A DNA stretch of 64,000 nucleotides from Chytriomyces cf. hyalinus JEL632 (taxonomy: Eukaryota; Chytridiomycota; Chytridiomycetes; Chytridiales; Chytriomycetaceae), in assembly GCA_025435555.1 (NCBI GenBank), contig JAIWWG010000014.1:434001-498000 (forward strand), in the 5' to 3' direction. Below the pieces are notes generated by a model, which worked only from the letters and a program-made list of their open reading frames with translations, was not told where the DNA came from and made no database searches. Positions within the stretch are counted from its first letter, which is position 1. Each line of letters begins with the position of its first letter. This document shows positions 32,001 to 42,750 of this stretch, one piece after another. A program made the translations under genes and the position numbers.

Positions 32001-35000
32001 GTATCCCGAATTCCGAATCGAGTGGGTTTTCTTTTGAAAGTGTTTCTTGTCGCCTGTCCTCTGATTATATCTGTGCAGAATCATTCGCGCGATTCTCGAC
32101 TTGATCAAAAACACTTCTCTAAGTGACATCTCCTATGCTACGATCATGCTTCACATGACGCACTTTATTGGAATCTGGGCCCGCGATTTCCATCAACACA
32201 CTTCGATCATGGACCCTGACAAGATTCAACGACTCTCTTGCAAACTGGATGCCTGCCTTCTCATCATGTTGGCTCGCCCGAATCCACGAATCCGCCACGC
32301 CTCTCTCATTGCTCTTTCAGACTTTTACAAAATCTCAGAAGCAGTCAGTCCGCATTTGAATGAGCCTGGTTTCCTTCCGCTTCAAGCCATTTTGAATCAG
32401 CGTGGCGACTTTTTATCGAGAAACGCGATATTTTCGTTCATGGAACGAGATTTACTCGGCCACAAACTCACTCCCAACGTGTACGCCGTGATTCCGCTGC
32501 TTTCATTCGCCGCAGTTGCCAGCAGCGACTACAGCTTGCTTTTTAAATTTTACCTGGGAGAATTGGCGAGGCAGTTTGGATTGAGCGGGAGACCCAAGGC
32601 GTTGAGACATTGTGCAAAGTTTTTGACATCGCTTGCGGTGCCTTATATGACGAGTGTGACTACTGTGGATAATGAGTTTGTGATTACGTATTCGAATTAT
32701 ATGGTCTTGTTGATGGCGTTGGGCGGTGTGCCGGTGAGTTGCGGGTTGTACTTGGATATTTTACATGTTGAACTGACAATGTTTTTACCAGCTGGCTTCG
32801 GAAGACGGTTATTCGCTGGAATCTTATTCCTCGGCTGAGCATCTGTTGTTCAACAACTTCCGCCACTTCCTCGCGCCAGTGAGTAAATTGAACCCTTTCA
32901 AAAAAGGCGTCTTGCTGACCTTGTTTCTTTCGAGATTCTGAACTCAGACAATCAATGGGAAATTCGAGCCATCGTGCAAGCGAGTTACTTCATGCACATC
33001 TCATTATACCAGCTGTACATTGTTCACTTGTGGCAGTGGTACGCGGAGACGCGACAGAATTCGCTGGAGTTGCTGAATCCGCGCATGTTGGACAACATTG
33101 TGTATGCAATTCGAAGCTTGTGTCAGAACCGCGACTTTGAAATCATTGCTCGCGAACCAAGGTTTGCTTGAACGGGAATTGGAATTTTCATGTGCTAATA
33201 AGAATTCATCAATGCCCAGTGTCTTCCAATCTTCAATCATTGAGATTGTCGTTGATTTCATCCGAATGACGCAAACATCGCTTCAAGACGCCGACTTTCT
33301 CAAAGATGGGCCCCTTCTCCGAATTAAACTCGCAATCAACTTTTGCGCCGTCGTCAGCCGCCTCGCGTATTCCATCTTTGCTGCGCAGAGATTCATCATG
33401 GAAGAACAAGAAGTGTTTATTGACGGCGTTTCGAGACCGTCCATGTTTTTGGACATCAGTTTCCCAGGACTCGGGTGGGACACACCACCTAGACTCGCTG
33501 CACTTCTCTTGATGAAGGATGTCTCAACGGCAGCAGAAGAGGCGTACGGATTCAGCGCTACTTCGCCGAAAATTGCGTTATATCGGGCTCGGTTGGTTGA
33601 TAAAGTAGGACTTGCTGTTGAAAATGTTTTGGTGCTGGGGGATCCGTTTGAGGGTGAAGCGTTGCCAGCCGATGTACTGATTTGGTTGAGTAAAATGCAG
33701 AGAAGTGGGTACCAGGTCTTCCCGCCGGCGATTCTCTCGAATTACGAGAATGCACTTGGAACGGTGCTTGCGCACTCGTATAACAAGGCCGGTAGGGATT
33801 GTGGCTTCTTGAATTCGATCATGAACCAGGTAATTTTTGCGTTCATTCTTGCTGGAGTTCCTTGTCTGATGATTGAGATGTTTTACCAGGTTTTGCCAAG
33901 GCCTCTTTCTTCCTTGGCCTTTGCAACAAATTCTCTCGAGGAGGAATCAATTGACTTTGCGATTGCGGTGACCATGTCGAAAGCGAGCCTTATTTATCCA
34001 GAAACCGATAAAAACACTCTCAGCAAAATTGGGCAGAATATTGGAAGTTTGGTCTTTTTTGGTAAGTTTTTCCCTGCAATTGTGGTTGGTTTAGGTGAAA
34101 CTTAAAACGCCCATCTTTTCCAGGAATTTACAACTTGCTGAATGCGGATAAAGGTGTCCGATGCCGCTCGTTCAGATTCTTGAGAGAGCTGTTTGCGAGA
34201 TTTGGAGAGTCTCCAGAAACGCTCGCGGAAATGGACAGGTTCGCCAACACGATTCCAACACGGTCTGGAGAACCACTTCGAAAAGTTGCAACTCGTTTCT
34301 CTCAAGTTGCTGCCGCCATTTTCGCAATGGATGCACCGTCCTTCTTTTGGGAAGCTGTCCGATGCTCACGCACAGTTCAAAAAGCCGATGAAGAGCTGCT
34401 GCTTGTTCCAAGCCAGCAATTGATTCTGGAAGTAATCACGCCATGGTGTCACCATGTCAATTTCGCAGACATGAACGAAGATCTTGTTTCTGCTGAATTT
34501 TTCAGATACTTGATGGATGCGACATTTTACAAGCCGAAACACTTTGAAAACATTCGCGCATGTTGGAAGATTATCGCCACGTCGCATGATTTCGGGCGAC
34601 GCAACTCTGAAGTCATGGCTGAAATGTTGATTCAGATTCGTGCAAAGTTGGAAGATTACGGCGAGAATATCTACAACCTTCTCTATGAGCTGTTTCAAGC
34701 CCATCCATCTGCCGTTGCCGAATGCTGTGCGCATTATCTCGACGCTCGTTCATTCAGACCCACGCAAGATCAAAAAGCGGGAGACTTGAGACAAAAGACC
34801 AAAGCCATCGTCGTGGACTATATCACTGTGCTCCACATTGCCTTAACTGGATCACAATTTGAGCCGTCCAAAGAAATCGCTGTGCTCACAAAGGCATCTG
34901 CCGCAATGATTATGGATCTGTTCGTGCAAGACTTTGAAGCCCTGCGCCGGTATTTGCCCGTTACTGTAACGTATGCGATGCTGCATCTGCCAGATAGGCT

Positions 35001-36753
35001 GGATGAAAATCACATTGTTGTCAGTCTGTTGTTGTCGTTGATTGATGGATGTTGGGGAGTTCGAAGTGTCATGGAAGGCTACGACTCGCTGTGCCAAAGA
35101 TTGCTGGACTTGAAGCAGTACCTGAAAATAAGGTTTGAATTGGACTGGCGTCGAAGCGAAGAAAGGTTTGTGCAACGTGTGTTTCCTTTGGTAAACTGTT
35201 CCTGACTGAAATTAAAAAATTGATACGCTGTCACAGGAAAAAACCAACCACAGAAATTGCAAAGTTTACAATTCCAGCAGTGGATCTAGTTTCATTGGTT
35301 TTCGGAGCCTTTTCGTCAGAATGCCCATCGCTTGTTTCAAGCGTCGCATTTGACATTGTTTGCTGGGCTCAAGAAGGCCATGTCAGCCCTGCAACCACGC
35401 GCAAGGCCCTGGATATATACAATTACCTGGTGGAACTGTATCCCGAATCCTTGTCAGAATCTCTCCAATCCTTCTCTTCTCGCGTAAGGGATCAAATCTC
35501 CACAATCCACCGACTTGAAAGCGACACGAGCAGACCTTCGGAAGCCATGCTAAAAGAAACAAAGGAGAGTAAATCGCTGTTGTACACTCTCATCAACTTG
35601 CACGGAAACTTGATGAGTTTGAATGAGTTTGATCTTGATGAGCGTTGCTTGCTGTTCTGGGAGTCGGCCACGTAACTACTGTCGTTTGAACACTTTATCT
35701 TGACCCTCATTCATCTTCTTCTCTTTTCAAGTATCCTGAAAATGCCATTCAAATCAATTCCTGACATTTGGGCGCTTTGTTTGGAAAACTGCCTCAAGTT
35801 TCTCAAGATGTACCAACATGTGGAAGACGGGCAACTGCACAACCACTTTGAACCCATCAGAAATATCGTTGGGGGTATTCAGGCAGTTCTCCTCCAGGGC
35901 CTGTTTAACGCAGACACAAAGATTCAAGAAATTTCGTTTGAAGTACTGGTTCTGTCGTGGTTGACTCTTCCAAATGATGTCGTTGATTCTGCGCCCACCG
36001 GCTTGTTCTACACATCCCTGTATTGTATTCTATGGATTTTTGCTACACTGGAGGAGTTCGAGAAGGCCATTGAGGTTTGCGGAATTGGTTTTTTCCACTC
36101 GCGGGTGGATGGATGTTTATTGATCCTGCTATTCTTCCTTCCAGAATGACGTTTTAAAGTCGGTTGCTCGGCAGTTGCAGCTACTCCTAACTAAGCAAGG
36201 AGCATTGGAATTTGCCGGGATCATAAAATCACTGCAAAGCGTCACCGAACTCAACAAAGACGACGGCACCGAGGCCGCAACCCATTTGCTCGAAAAATGC
36301 ACCGCGAATCTCTCTCAAGTTTACTTCCCCGATTACATCACAAATGCAGCCGATTTCTGCTCCTTCTTTATACAGTCGGAAGAGTCGGCGTACAGTCGCA
36401 CGAGTTTGAAAATGATTCAAGTGTTTTGGTCGTTGGCGCAACGCAGTCCAAAGTCCAGCGGAACGTTTAAAACGCTGTTGCGGAAGCTTGCGTTTTACGA
36501 GGAGCGAAGAGATGATGTCATGGAGGTGTACTCTTTCATTTTGTCTGAGATTGAGGACTCGGATGAGGCCATCAAAGGTATGTTTGTCCTGTGTTAAAGA
36601 GGGCCTGTTTTCTTTTGTTCTGACCACCTCGTATCCACAATTATTGCAGAGGTGGATCTTACCTCCTACGGCAAGTTTGAGCTGATTGATTTGAAGAATC
36701 CACCTCAAGGTTCTTCTGAAGAAGTGGCGAAAGCTCTTCGTGCTCTGCGATAG
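29004..36753 (+). CDS. TAO3: Furry/Mor2/Tao3-family cell morphogenesis protein
   Basis: About 20 exons join in phase to about 2,164 residues: 29061-29105, 29173-29217, 29324-29524, 29604-29828, 29909-30132, 30199-30490, 30548-30990, 31061-31596, 31649-32021, 32079-32733, 32792-32878, 32935-33161, 33220-33829, 33890-34061, 34124-35165, 35237-35671, 35732-36074, 36145-36577, 36650-36753. Furry signatures include LDVTLKLISFFV ... NCYIGIRAIRAII near 31061-31160 and QQLILEVITPWCHHVNFAD near 34410. The protein is almost all helical repeats, as in the family. Furry proteins scaffold NDR/Cbk1/Orb6 kinases at sites of polarised growth. The first exon (ATG at 29004, spliced after three bases) is the weakest part. 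The total of 6,495 nt is divisible by three, which supports the other joins. It is at the short end for the family. Confidence 0.85.
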
Positions 36754-37112
36754 ATTTTGTGCAAAAGCGTTCGCGACGAATGGAATAGACATGAAAACAC
36801 CACAAAAATAAAAATATATTCCCTTGTTTATTCCTGCCCCTTCTTTCTTTCAGCCATCATTCATTGACACTGTTGGATGAAGAAAGGTGTCCTCTTTCAT
36901 GCTGCTTTCTGTTGGTGTATTTTACCATTTTCAGGGTGTCCGAAATTCGGACATGCTCCTTGTCTTCACCACTTCAGCTCAGTATTACAGCTGACAGAGA
37001 AAACACGCGCCTTTCAGATTTATTTATTTCCTGCTTGAACCTTCAAGAATGCTCCTATTACTGCCAATTTGGTTTGGACAATAATTGAAATGCCAAGTCC
37101 ATCCACCCTGCA
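36754..37112. other. Region between Furry stop and Copia element B
   Basis: About 360 bp. The 3' flank of the Furry gene contains aaataaaaatatattc, suited to polyadenylation. The right part is the left half of the site disrupted by Copia B; whether coding sequence of the kinase-like gene extends this far cannot be told. No other feature was seen. Confidence 0.4.
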
Positions 37113-37117
37113 GGATT
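37113..37117. repeat. Target-site duplication GGATT, left
   Basis: GGATT lies directly before the TGTTTG end of the left LTR and is repeated directly after the right LTR at 42094-42098. A 5-bp duplication is standard for Copia integration. Confidence 0.9.
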
Positions 37118-37649
37118 TGTTTGAATTTATATGAGGCCTTCCTACAACTTAAACACAGCAACTGTTAGTTGTGTGTCACAGCCAATAAGAGATAACAACT
37201 TTTAATACCTTAAACACAGCAACTGTTAGTTGTGTGTCACAGCCAATAAGAGATAACAACTTAAAGAGAAAAACTAAAACAAAAACTCCTTCTTATATCC
37301 CTTTTTCTGGCTGTTCAGCAACCATCTCCTCCTGTCCCACGAATTTCAGTCTGCCGCTTCTTGTAACCCTGGTTTTTCGTCCTTAACTTCGGTTTCTATC
37401 TGTAACCCTCATTTTTCCAGTAAAACCCTTATTCTCCGATCCAAAAGTGTGACAAACAGATGTGCCACCCAAAACCGTATAAAATGCGCTACTTCCCAGC
37501 TCCAAATCATTCACAACACTCTCAGAATACTCCAAAATGCTCAACTCCCCATTCCCTGCATTTCTGTGAGTTTTGGTGCTTCTGGACGCAATCCTGGTGC
37601 TGCTATTAACACCAACAACTCCAACACTTCCAGGATCCGAATTTGAACA
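37118..37649 (-). repeat. 3' LTR of Copia element B (left copy, with internal duplication)
   Basis: 532 bp against 471 bp for the right copy. The extra length is a tandem copy of a ~61-bp segment starting cttaaacacagcaactgtta. Ends are TG...CA. The pol reading frame runs from the internal region through the purine tract and about 265 bp into this LTR before stopping. Confidence 0.93.
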
Positions 37650-40600
37650 CTCCCCCTCGTCCAAAGCCACCAAACCACATCCAGCTTGATGTTTACTGAA
37701 TAAATTCTTGCCCAGACTCTTGGTAAAAATGTCTGCAGTGTTGTCTTGAGACTTGACTTGTTCTGGTTGGCATGTTCCATTTCTGATGAGTTCCCTGAGG
37801 AATTCTACCTTGACAATGAGATGCTTTGTTCTCTCCAGAGCTTTTTCACTTGTGATAATGTCCAGGACAGCCTTGTTGTCACAGAAGATCTTGAATTTCC
37901 TCTCCTTGATGATTCCAAGTTCAAAGAGTAGTCCAGACAGCCATTGGCCTTCTTGTGCAGCATGAAAGAATCCTTCCAACTCACTGTGGGTAGTTGAAGT
38001 GCATACACTCTGGATCTTCTTGCTTTTCCAGGACACAGGATTGCCATCCAAGAAGAAGATGTAGCCATACACCGACTTTGCAGTTTGCAAATCATTTGCC
38101 CAGTCTGCATCAGTGTAGCACACCAAGTCATAGCTCCCCCTGAACTGGTATTCCAAAGCCAAGCTCTTGCTGCCTTGAATAAACCTGAGTAGCTCCATTC
38201 CTGCTTGCCAATGCTCATCAGTAGCTCCACTGCTGAATTGCCCAAGCTGGCTTGCTGCAAACGCAATATCTGGCCTTGTCCAGATCATTGGGTACATCAG
38301 ACAACCAACCAAGCTTCTGTAGGGCTTGTCAGTTTCAGGCAACTCGGTATTTCTCTTCATGACCAATCCAGATGGCAGTGGGGTGTCCCTTGGCTTGCTG
38401 TCTTGCATGTTGAACTGGAGTAGAACCTCTTGAAGAGCTCTTTCTTGACTAATGAACAGTTTCTTGTTCTCCAAGTTGCGCTGGACATGCATACCAATGT
38501 AGTTTTCCAAGTAACCAAGATCCTCAACTTCAAACTCCTTCTTGAACATTCTCCAGAAGTCTTGGAGGATTTGGCTGCTCTTGTCTCCAGCTGCTAACAC
38601 ATCATCAACCCAGACTACAACCAGAACCAAATCTTTGTCCCAGCTGCCTTTGTAGAAGATGCATTGCTCATGCATGAGAGGCTTGAATCCATTCTTGAGC
38701 AGGAACTCTGCCAATCGCTTTCTCCAGGCCCGTCCTGCTTGTTTGGTACCATAAAGAGCCTTGAGGAGCTTGTAAACGCGTTGTGGTTGACCAGGAGGGT
38801 TCATTTCTTCTTCAAACCCCTTGAATTGCTGCATGTACACTTCTTCCTCAAGATTGCTGTTCAGGAACGCGGCTCTAACGTCGCCTTGTTGAATGACCCA
38901 GCCTCTGGCATTGCAAATGACCAGAAAAACGCGAATGGCTTGTGCTTTTGCAACAGGAGCAAAAGTGTCGGTGAAATCCACTCCTTGGATCTGAGTGAAC
39001 CCTTTGGCAACACCACGGACGGAATGTACCGTCTTTCTTGATGTTTGGAAACAGCTTGCTCCTGATTGCCTTTTTCCCCGGTGGTAGATCAACCAGCTCA
39101 AAGGCCTTGAAGTGCTTGAAGTTGGTCAACTCCTTTTCAACAGCTGCTTTCCACTTCTGAGCATCTGGACCTTGCAAAGCTTCATCCATGGTCATAAACG
39201 CGTAATGGATGCTGTTCCTGTTGTCCAGAATCCACCATTCACCTGGAGGACGTCTGTTTCGCTTGGGACGCAGTGAAGGGGGTGTATCAGGTGCCACATC
39301 ATCATCTGAACTGCTTTCTTGAGTTTCTTGAACTGGTTCTGGCACTGTTGGAGGTTCTGGCACTGGAATGTCGTCTTCAGAGTCAGAATCATTGGGTTCA
39401 GGAGCTTCTTGCACTCCGGAGTTGCTAGCTTGATCCAACGGTGTGATTTCTGGCACTTTTTCGGTTCCATCGGTAGCTCCTTCATCCCAGGTGACACTGG
39501 TAGCAATGACCTCGCGTCTGTCATCCAAGAGCACGCGGTAAGCACTACCATAGTTCTCATAACGCAGGAATCGACCTGGGAGACTCCTGGGATCGAGTTT
39601 GTGACTTCCACCAGTCTTCTCAACCGGGACCTTGACCCAACACCGACTACCAAACACTCTAAGCATGGAAACGTCGGGTTTGACATCAGTGAACTCCTCC
39701 ACACAGGTAGCACGCTTGTCCGGAGCCATGCTCCTGTTGGCAACAAAAGTAGCAGTCAAAATCGCGTCTGGCCAGTAGCTCTTTGGTAGACTGCTGTCAA
39801 TCAGTGTTGTTCTTGCCAGGGTGGTAATTACGCGATTAGTGACCTCTGCAGTACCATTCTGCTCGTGTTCATAAGGCACAGTGATCTGTTGCTCAATGCC
39901 ATGCTCGCCACAGTAAGCCTTGAAATGACCCAGAGTCAGTTCCTTTTCACCTCCATGTCTAAAAGCCTTTACCTTGTGGCCTGTGACTCGCTCAGCCCAA
40001 GGTAGCCAGTTCTTGATGATTTCAACAATGTCCTGGCCAGATTTCCGCTTCATTGGGAACATGAACCGCATGTTTGAGTGGTCATCAGTCATTCCAAGTA
40101 CTGCTAGCTCGCCATTTCGACCAGGAATATTCACAATGTTGAAATGTTGTGCTTTCCCCAGATTACAGGCTTCACAGGGCCCATGATCACGAGAGTCTTT
40201 GCCAAAGCTCATTCCATGAACATGTTGAGCCACTTGCTTCAGGGTAGAATAACCAATGTGGCAGAATCGTCAATGCCACAGCTTGTCAGCAACCAAATAC
40301 GCGTTATTTGTACTTGTGGCTTCCAGGACTTGCCAATTCATGATCCAGCGATTTCCAATGCGATTGGATGTAAAGATTGTGTTTCCCTTGTGCTTGAAAG
40401 TCGTCACACCGTTCAGACAGTGTTCTTCAATACCCTTCTTGTCCAATTTCGCAGTGGAGAGAAGGTTGACCTTCATCTTGGGAACATGGAACACCTCATG
40501 CAGAGTGACAGTGTTTCCTTCAGTAGTCTTGCAGGTCATGCTTCCAACACCTTGAATTTCGAGAGAACTTCTATCTGCAAGCTGTACAGAGTCTTGAACT

Positions 40601-41560
40601 GGTCGGTAGTTGCTCAAGATTTCGCATTGAAACGTGTAGTGCCTTGAAGCCCCAGCATCTTTGTGCCAGATCCCCGATTCTTGGTCTTGTTGTTCTGCAG
40701 AGAATGCTGAAAACGCTAAATTCCCCGATTCCTTGTTGTTGCTTGTGCCAAACTCCTTGCTGGTGTCTTTCTTGGCTCTTTCGGACTTGTAACGTTCAAC
40801 TGCAGCCTTATTGCGACAGTCCCTGATGTAATGGTTCAGCTTGCCACAAGCAAAGCATTTCCTGCCATTTGCAGGCTTGCTACCGACGTGAAATGCAGTA
40901 GCCTTGTCCGAGTTTGGTTTCCTGGATCTATCCTTGCTAACCTCAGTAGCACGTTCCAGTAGCCGTCTTTTGATCTTCTCCAGCGTAAGATCCTTATCAT
41001 TGAGAGTTTTCAACGACTCTACAGTTGTTTGCCAGTCCCCAGAATCCGGCAGTGACATCAGAATGCTCACAATGAGCAGTTTATCAACAGTAAACGCGTT
41101 TCCTGCCTTGATTGTGTTGGCAAGTGTCGATCATCAAAGCCAGATGCTTTGACATGTCGTCCCCAGGTCTAAATTTCGATTCCAGAAGCCTTTTGAGAAG
41201 AGCCATTGAAGTTGAAGCTGTTGACAGATTGAATTGAGCTCCCAGAGCGTCGAACATTTCCTTGGCAGTTGGTAGATCCCCAATAAGACCCAGGACCGAT
41301 GAATCAATCTTGCTGATCAAGTGGGATCGAACCAGGGCATCATTCTTGCGTCTATCGATCCTTTGTTGTGCTCTAACCGACTTGGCAGCATCAGTTTCAC
41401 CGGGAGGAGCAACAGCATCCTCAGCAGCAGTTCTGTCAATGATGTACAGCAGGTCCCTGCCCTCCAGATAGGTTCGGAACTTGAGCCTGAACACAGGCCA
41501 CTTTGCCAGGGTAGCATCAAAGTCAGGAATTGCTTTGTAGGCACCGTCGGAGTCAGACAT
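37383..41560 (-). pseudogene. Gag-Pol of Copia element B, broken
   Basis: Starts at 41560 (MSDSDGAYKAIPDF). A frame change near 41080 splits Gag. The second part carries the zinc knuckle CFACGKLNHYIRDC (CX2CX4HX4C) and protease motif DAGAS. A TGA near 40270 interrupts before the integrase zinc-binding region (CHIGYSTLKQ). The integrase core follows, but the expected catalytic Asp in FRSDNGGE is replaced (FRHGGEKE). A third lesion near 39020 precedes RT (WVDDV catalytic motif) and RNase H, which end in the 3' LTR at 37383. The copy is therefore probably dependent on other elements for movement, unless several of these are base-call errors. Confidence 0.9.
37650..37659 (-). promoter_or_regulatory. 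Polypurine tract of Copia element B
   Basis: On the minus strand cgagggggag sits directly before the 3' LTR, the correct place and composition for second-strand priming. It is also translated as part of the overlong pol frame. Confidence 0.75.
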
Positions 41561-41610
41561 GATTCAGGAACGTGTGCAAGGGTGTTTACAGTCGTAGATG
41601 AGGCCAGTTG

Positions 41611-41622
41611 GTGCTGATAACG
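41611..41622 (-). promoter_or_regulatory. Primer-binding site of Copia element B
   Basis: Minus-strand CGTTATCAGCAC touches the LTR end with no gap. It is the same 12 bases as in element A although the LTRs are unrelated. It fits an internal tRNA-Ile(IAU) anticodon-arm primer. Confidence 0.7.
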
Positions 41623-42093
41623 TGTTTGAATTTATATGAGGCCTTCCTACAACTTAAACACAGCAACTGTTAGTTGTGTGTCACAGCCAATAAGAGATAA
41701 CAACTTAAAGAGAAAAACTAAAACAAAAACTCCTTCTTATATCCCTTTTTCTGGCTGTTCAGCAACCATCTCCTCCTGTCCCACGAATTTCAGTCTGCCG
41801 CTTCTTGTAACCCTGGTTTTTCGTCCTTAACTTCGGTTTCTATCTGTAACCCTCATTTTTCCGGTAAAACCCTTATTCTCCGATCCAAAAGTGTGACAAA
41901 CAGATGTGCCACCCAAAACCGTATAAAATGCGCTACTTCCCAGCTCCAAATCATTCACAACACTCTCAGAATACTCCAAAATGCTCAACTCCCCATTCCC
42001 TGCATTTCTGTGAGTTTTGGTGCTTCTGGACGCAATCCTGGTGCTGCTATTAACACCAACAACTCCAACACTTCCAGGATCCGAATTTGAACA
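41623..42093 (-). repeat. 5' LTR of Copia element B (right copy)
   Basis: 471 bp, TG...CA ends, nearly identical to 37118-37649 apart from the duplication present only there. The single clear substitution is ttccggtaaa here against ttccagtaaa in the left copy. Confidence 0.93.
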
Positions 42094-42098
42094 GGATT
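42094..42098. repeat. Target-site duplication GGATT, right
   Basis: Repeats 37113-37117. Removing the element with one copy restores an open frame across the site, reading into GFDSTGSAS. Confidence 0.9.
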
Positions 42099-42099
42099 T

Positions 42100-42750
42100 G
42101 ACAGCACCGGTAGTGCCAGTATCCCACACCAGGCTGATGACAAGTTTGGATCTGCATGGATTCAGATTGACTTGAACAACAGCAGCATTCGTGACAAGAG
42201 ATGTGGCAGCACTGGCAGTGAAGTTGTGGAAGACGCCGCTCCTGAAGAACAAGGGCCATGCAAGAGTGCACTTTGGGCAATGAGCAAGTTCCCAAGTACA
42301 TGGATTCAGCGCGACTCCAAAAACAGCAGCATCCAGTTCCCAACTTTTGAAAGCACTGGTGGCGAAGCAGTTGATGATTGTGCTCCCAAGGTCACAAACC
42401 CCTGAAGAACGCGCTCCGTGCAAGTAACAAATTTGGAGTTTCCTGGCCAAAGTATGACTTCAACAATGGTGCTAGCATGCCCAACCAAATGGCAGACGAC
42501 AGCACTGGTGGTGAAGTTATGGAGGACGTTGCTCCAGGAGAAGAAACACCACGCAAGAATGAACTCCGAGCCATGAACAAGTTTCCAAGTGCATGGATTC
42601 AACGTGACTCCAGAAACACCAGCATCTGGTCGCCGACTGTTGACAGCACTGGCGGTGAGGTTATGGATGACTTAGCTCCGCAAGCAACACTGCCACGCAA
42701 GTGTATGTTCAAAGGCTTCAAGAGATTTGGCGCTGCTGCATTGAAGCTGT
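42100..42750 (+). repeat. 144-bp tandem coding repeats (48-residue units)
   Basis: Units start at 42100 (shortened, 105 bp), 42205 (144), 42349 (149, with an indel), 42498 (144) and 42642 (partial). Each encodes a variant of DSTGGEVMEDxAPxxxxPRK, then KFPSAWIQRDSxNxSI. The units are multiples of three except one, and a stop appears after TNP in the third, so the array was once coding and is now damaged. It lies just upstream of, and probably belongs to, the kinase-like pseudogene. No known repeat family was recognised. Confidence 0.75.

Larger units (their letters stand above)
37118..42093 (-). mobile_element. Copia-type LTR retrotransposon B, complete
   Basis: Full element on the minus strand with both LTRs, a primer-binding site, a purine-rich tract and a 5-bp target duplication. 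The LTRs are nearly identical: I see one substitution plus a 61-bp duplication confined to the left copy, so the insertion is young. The internal region keeps every Copia domain but has lesions that prevent one continuous reading. It is only distantly related to element A in protein sequence and LTR. Confidence 0.95.

Noticed and set aside
29004-36753. Neurofibromin/RasGAP or nucleoporin identity for the large helical protein
   Set aside because: No RasGAP catalytic segment or arginine finger; the order of conserved blocks (NIGLRAF-like, LTPWxHxV-like) fits Furry/Mor2/Tao3 instead.
36229-36792. 187-residue minus-strand ORF
   Set aside because: Antisense to the last Furry exons, which join in phase on the plus strand.
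42100-42750. CRISPR-like array
   Set aside because: Units are contiguous 144-bp coding repeats without spacers, in a eukaryotic genome.
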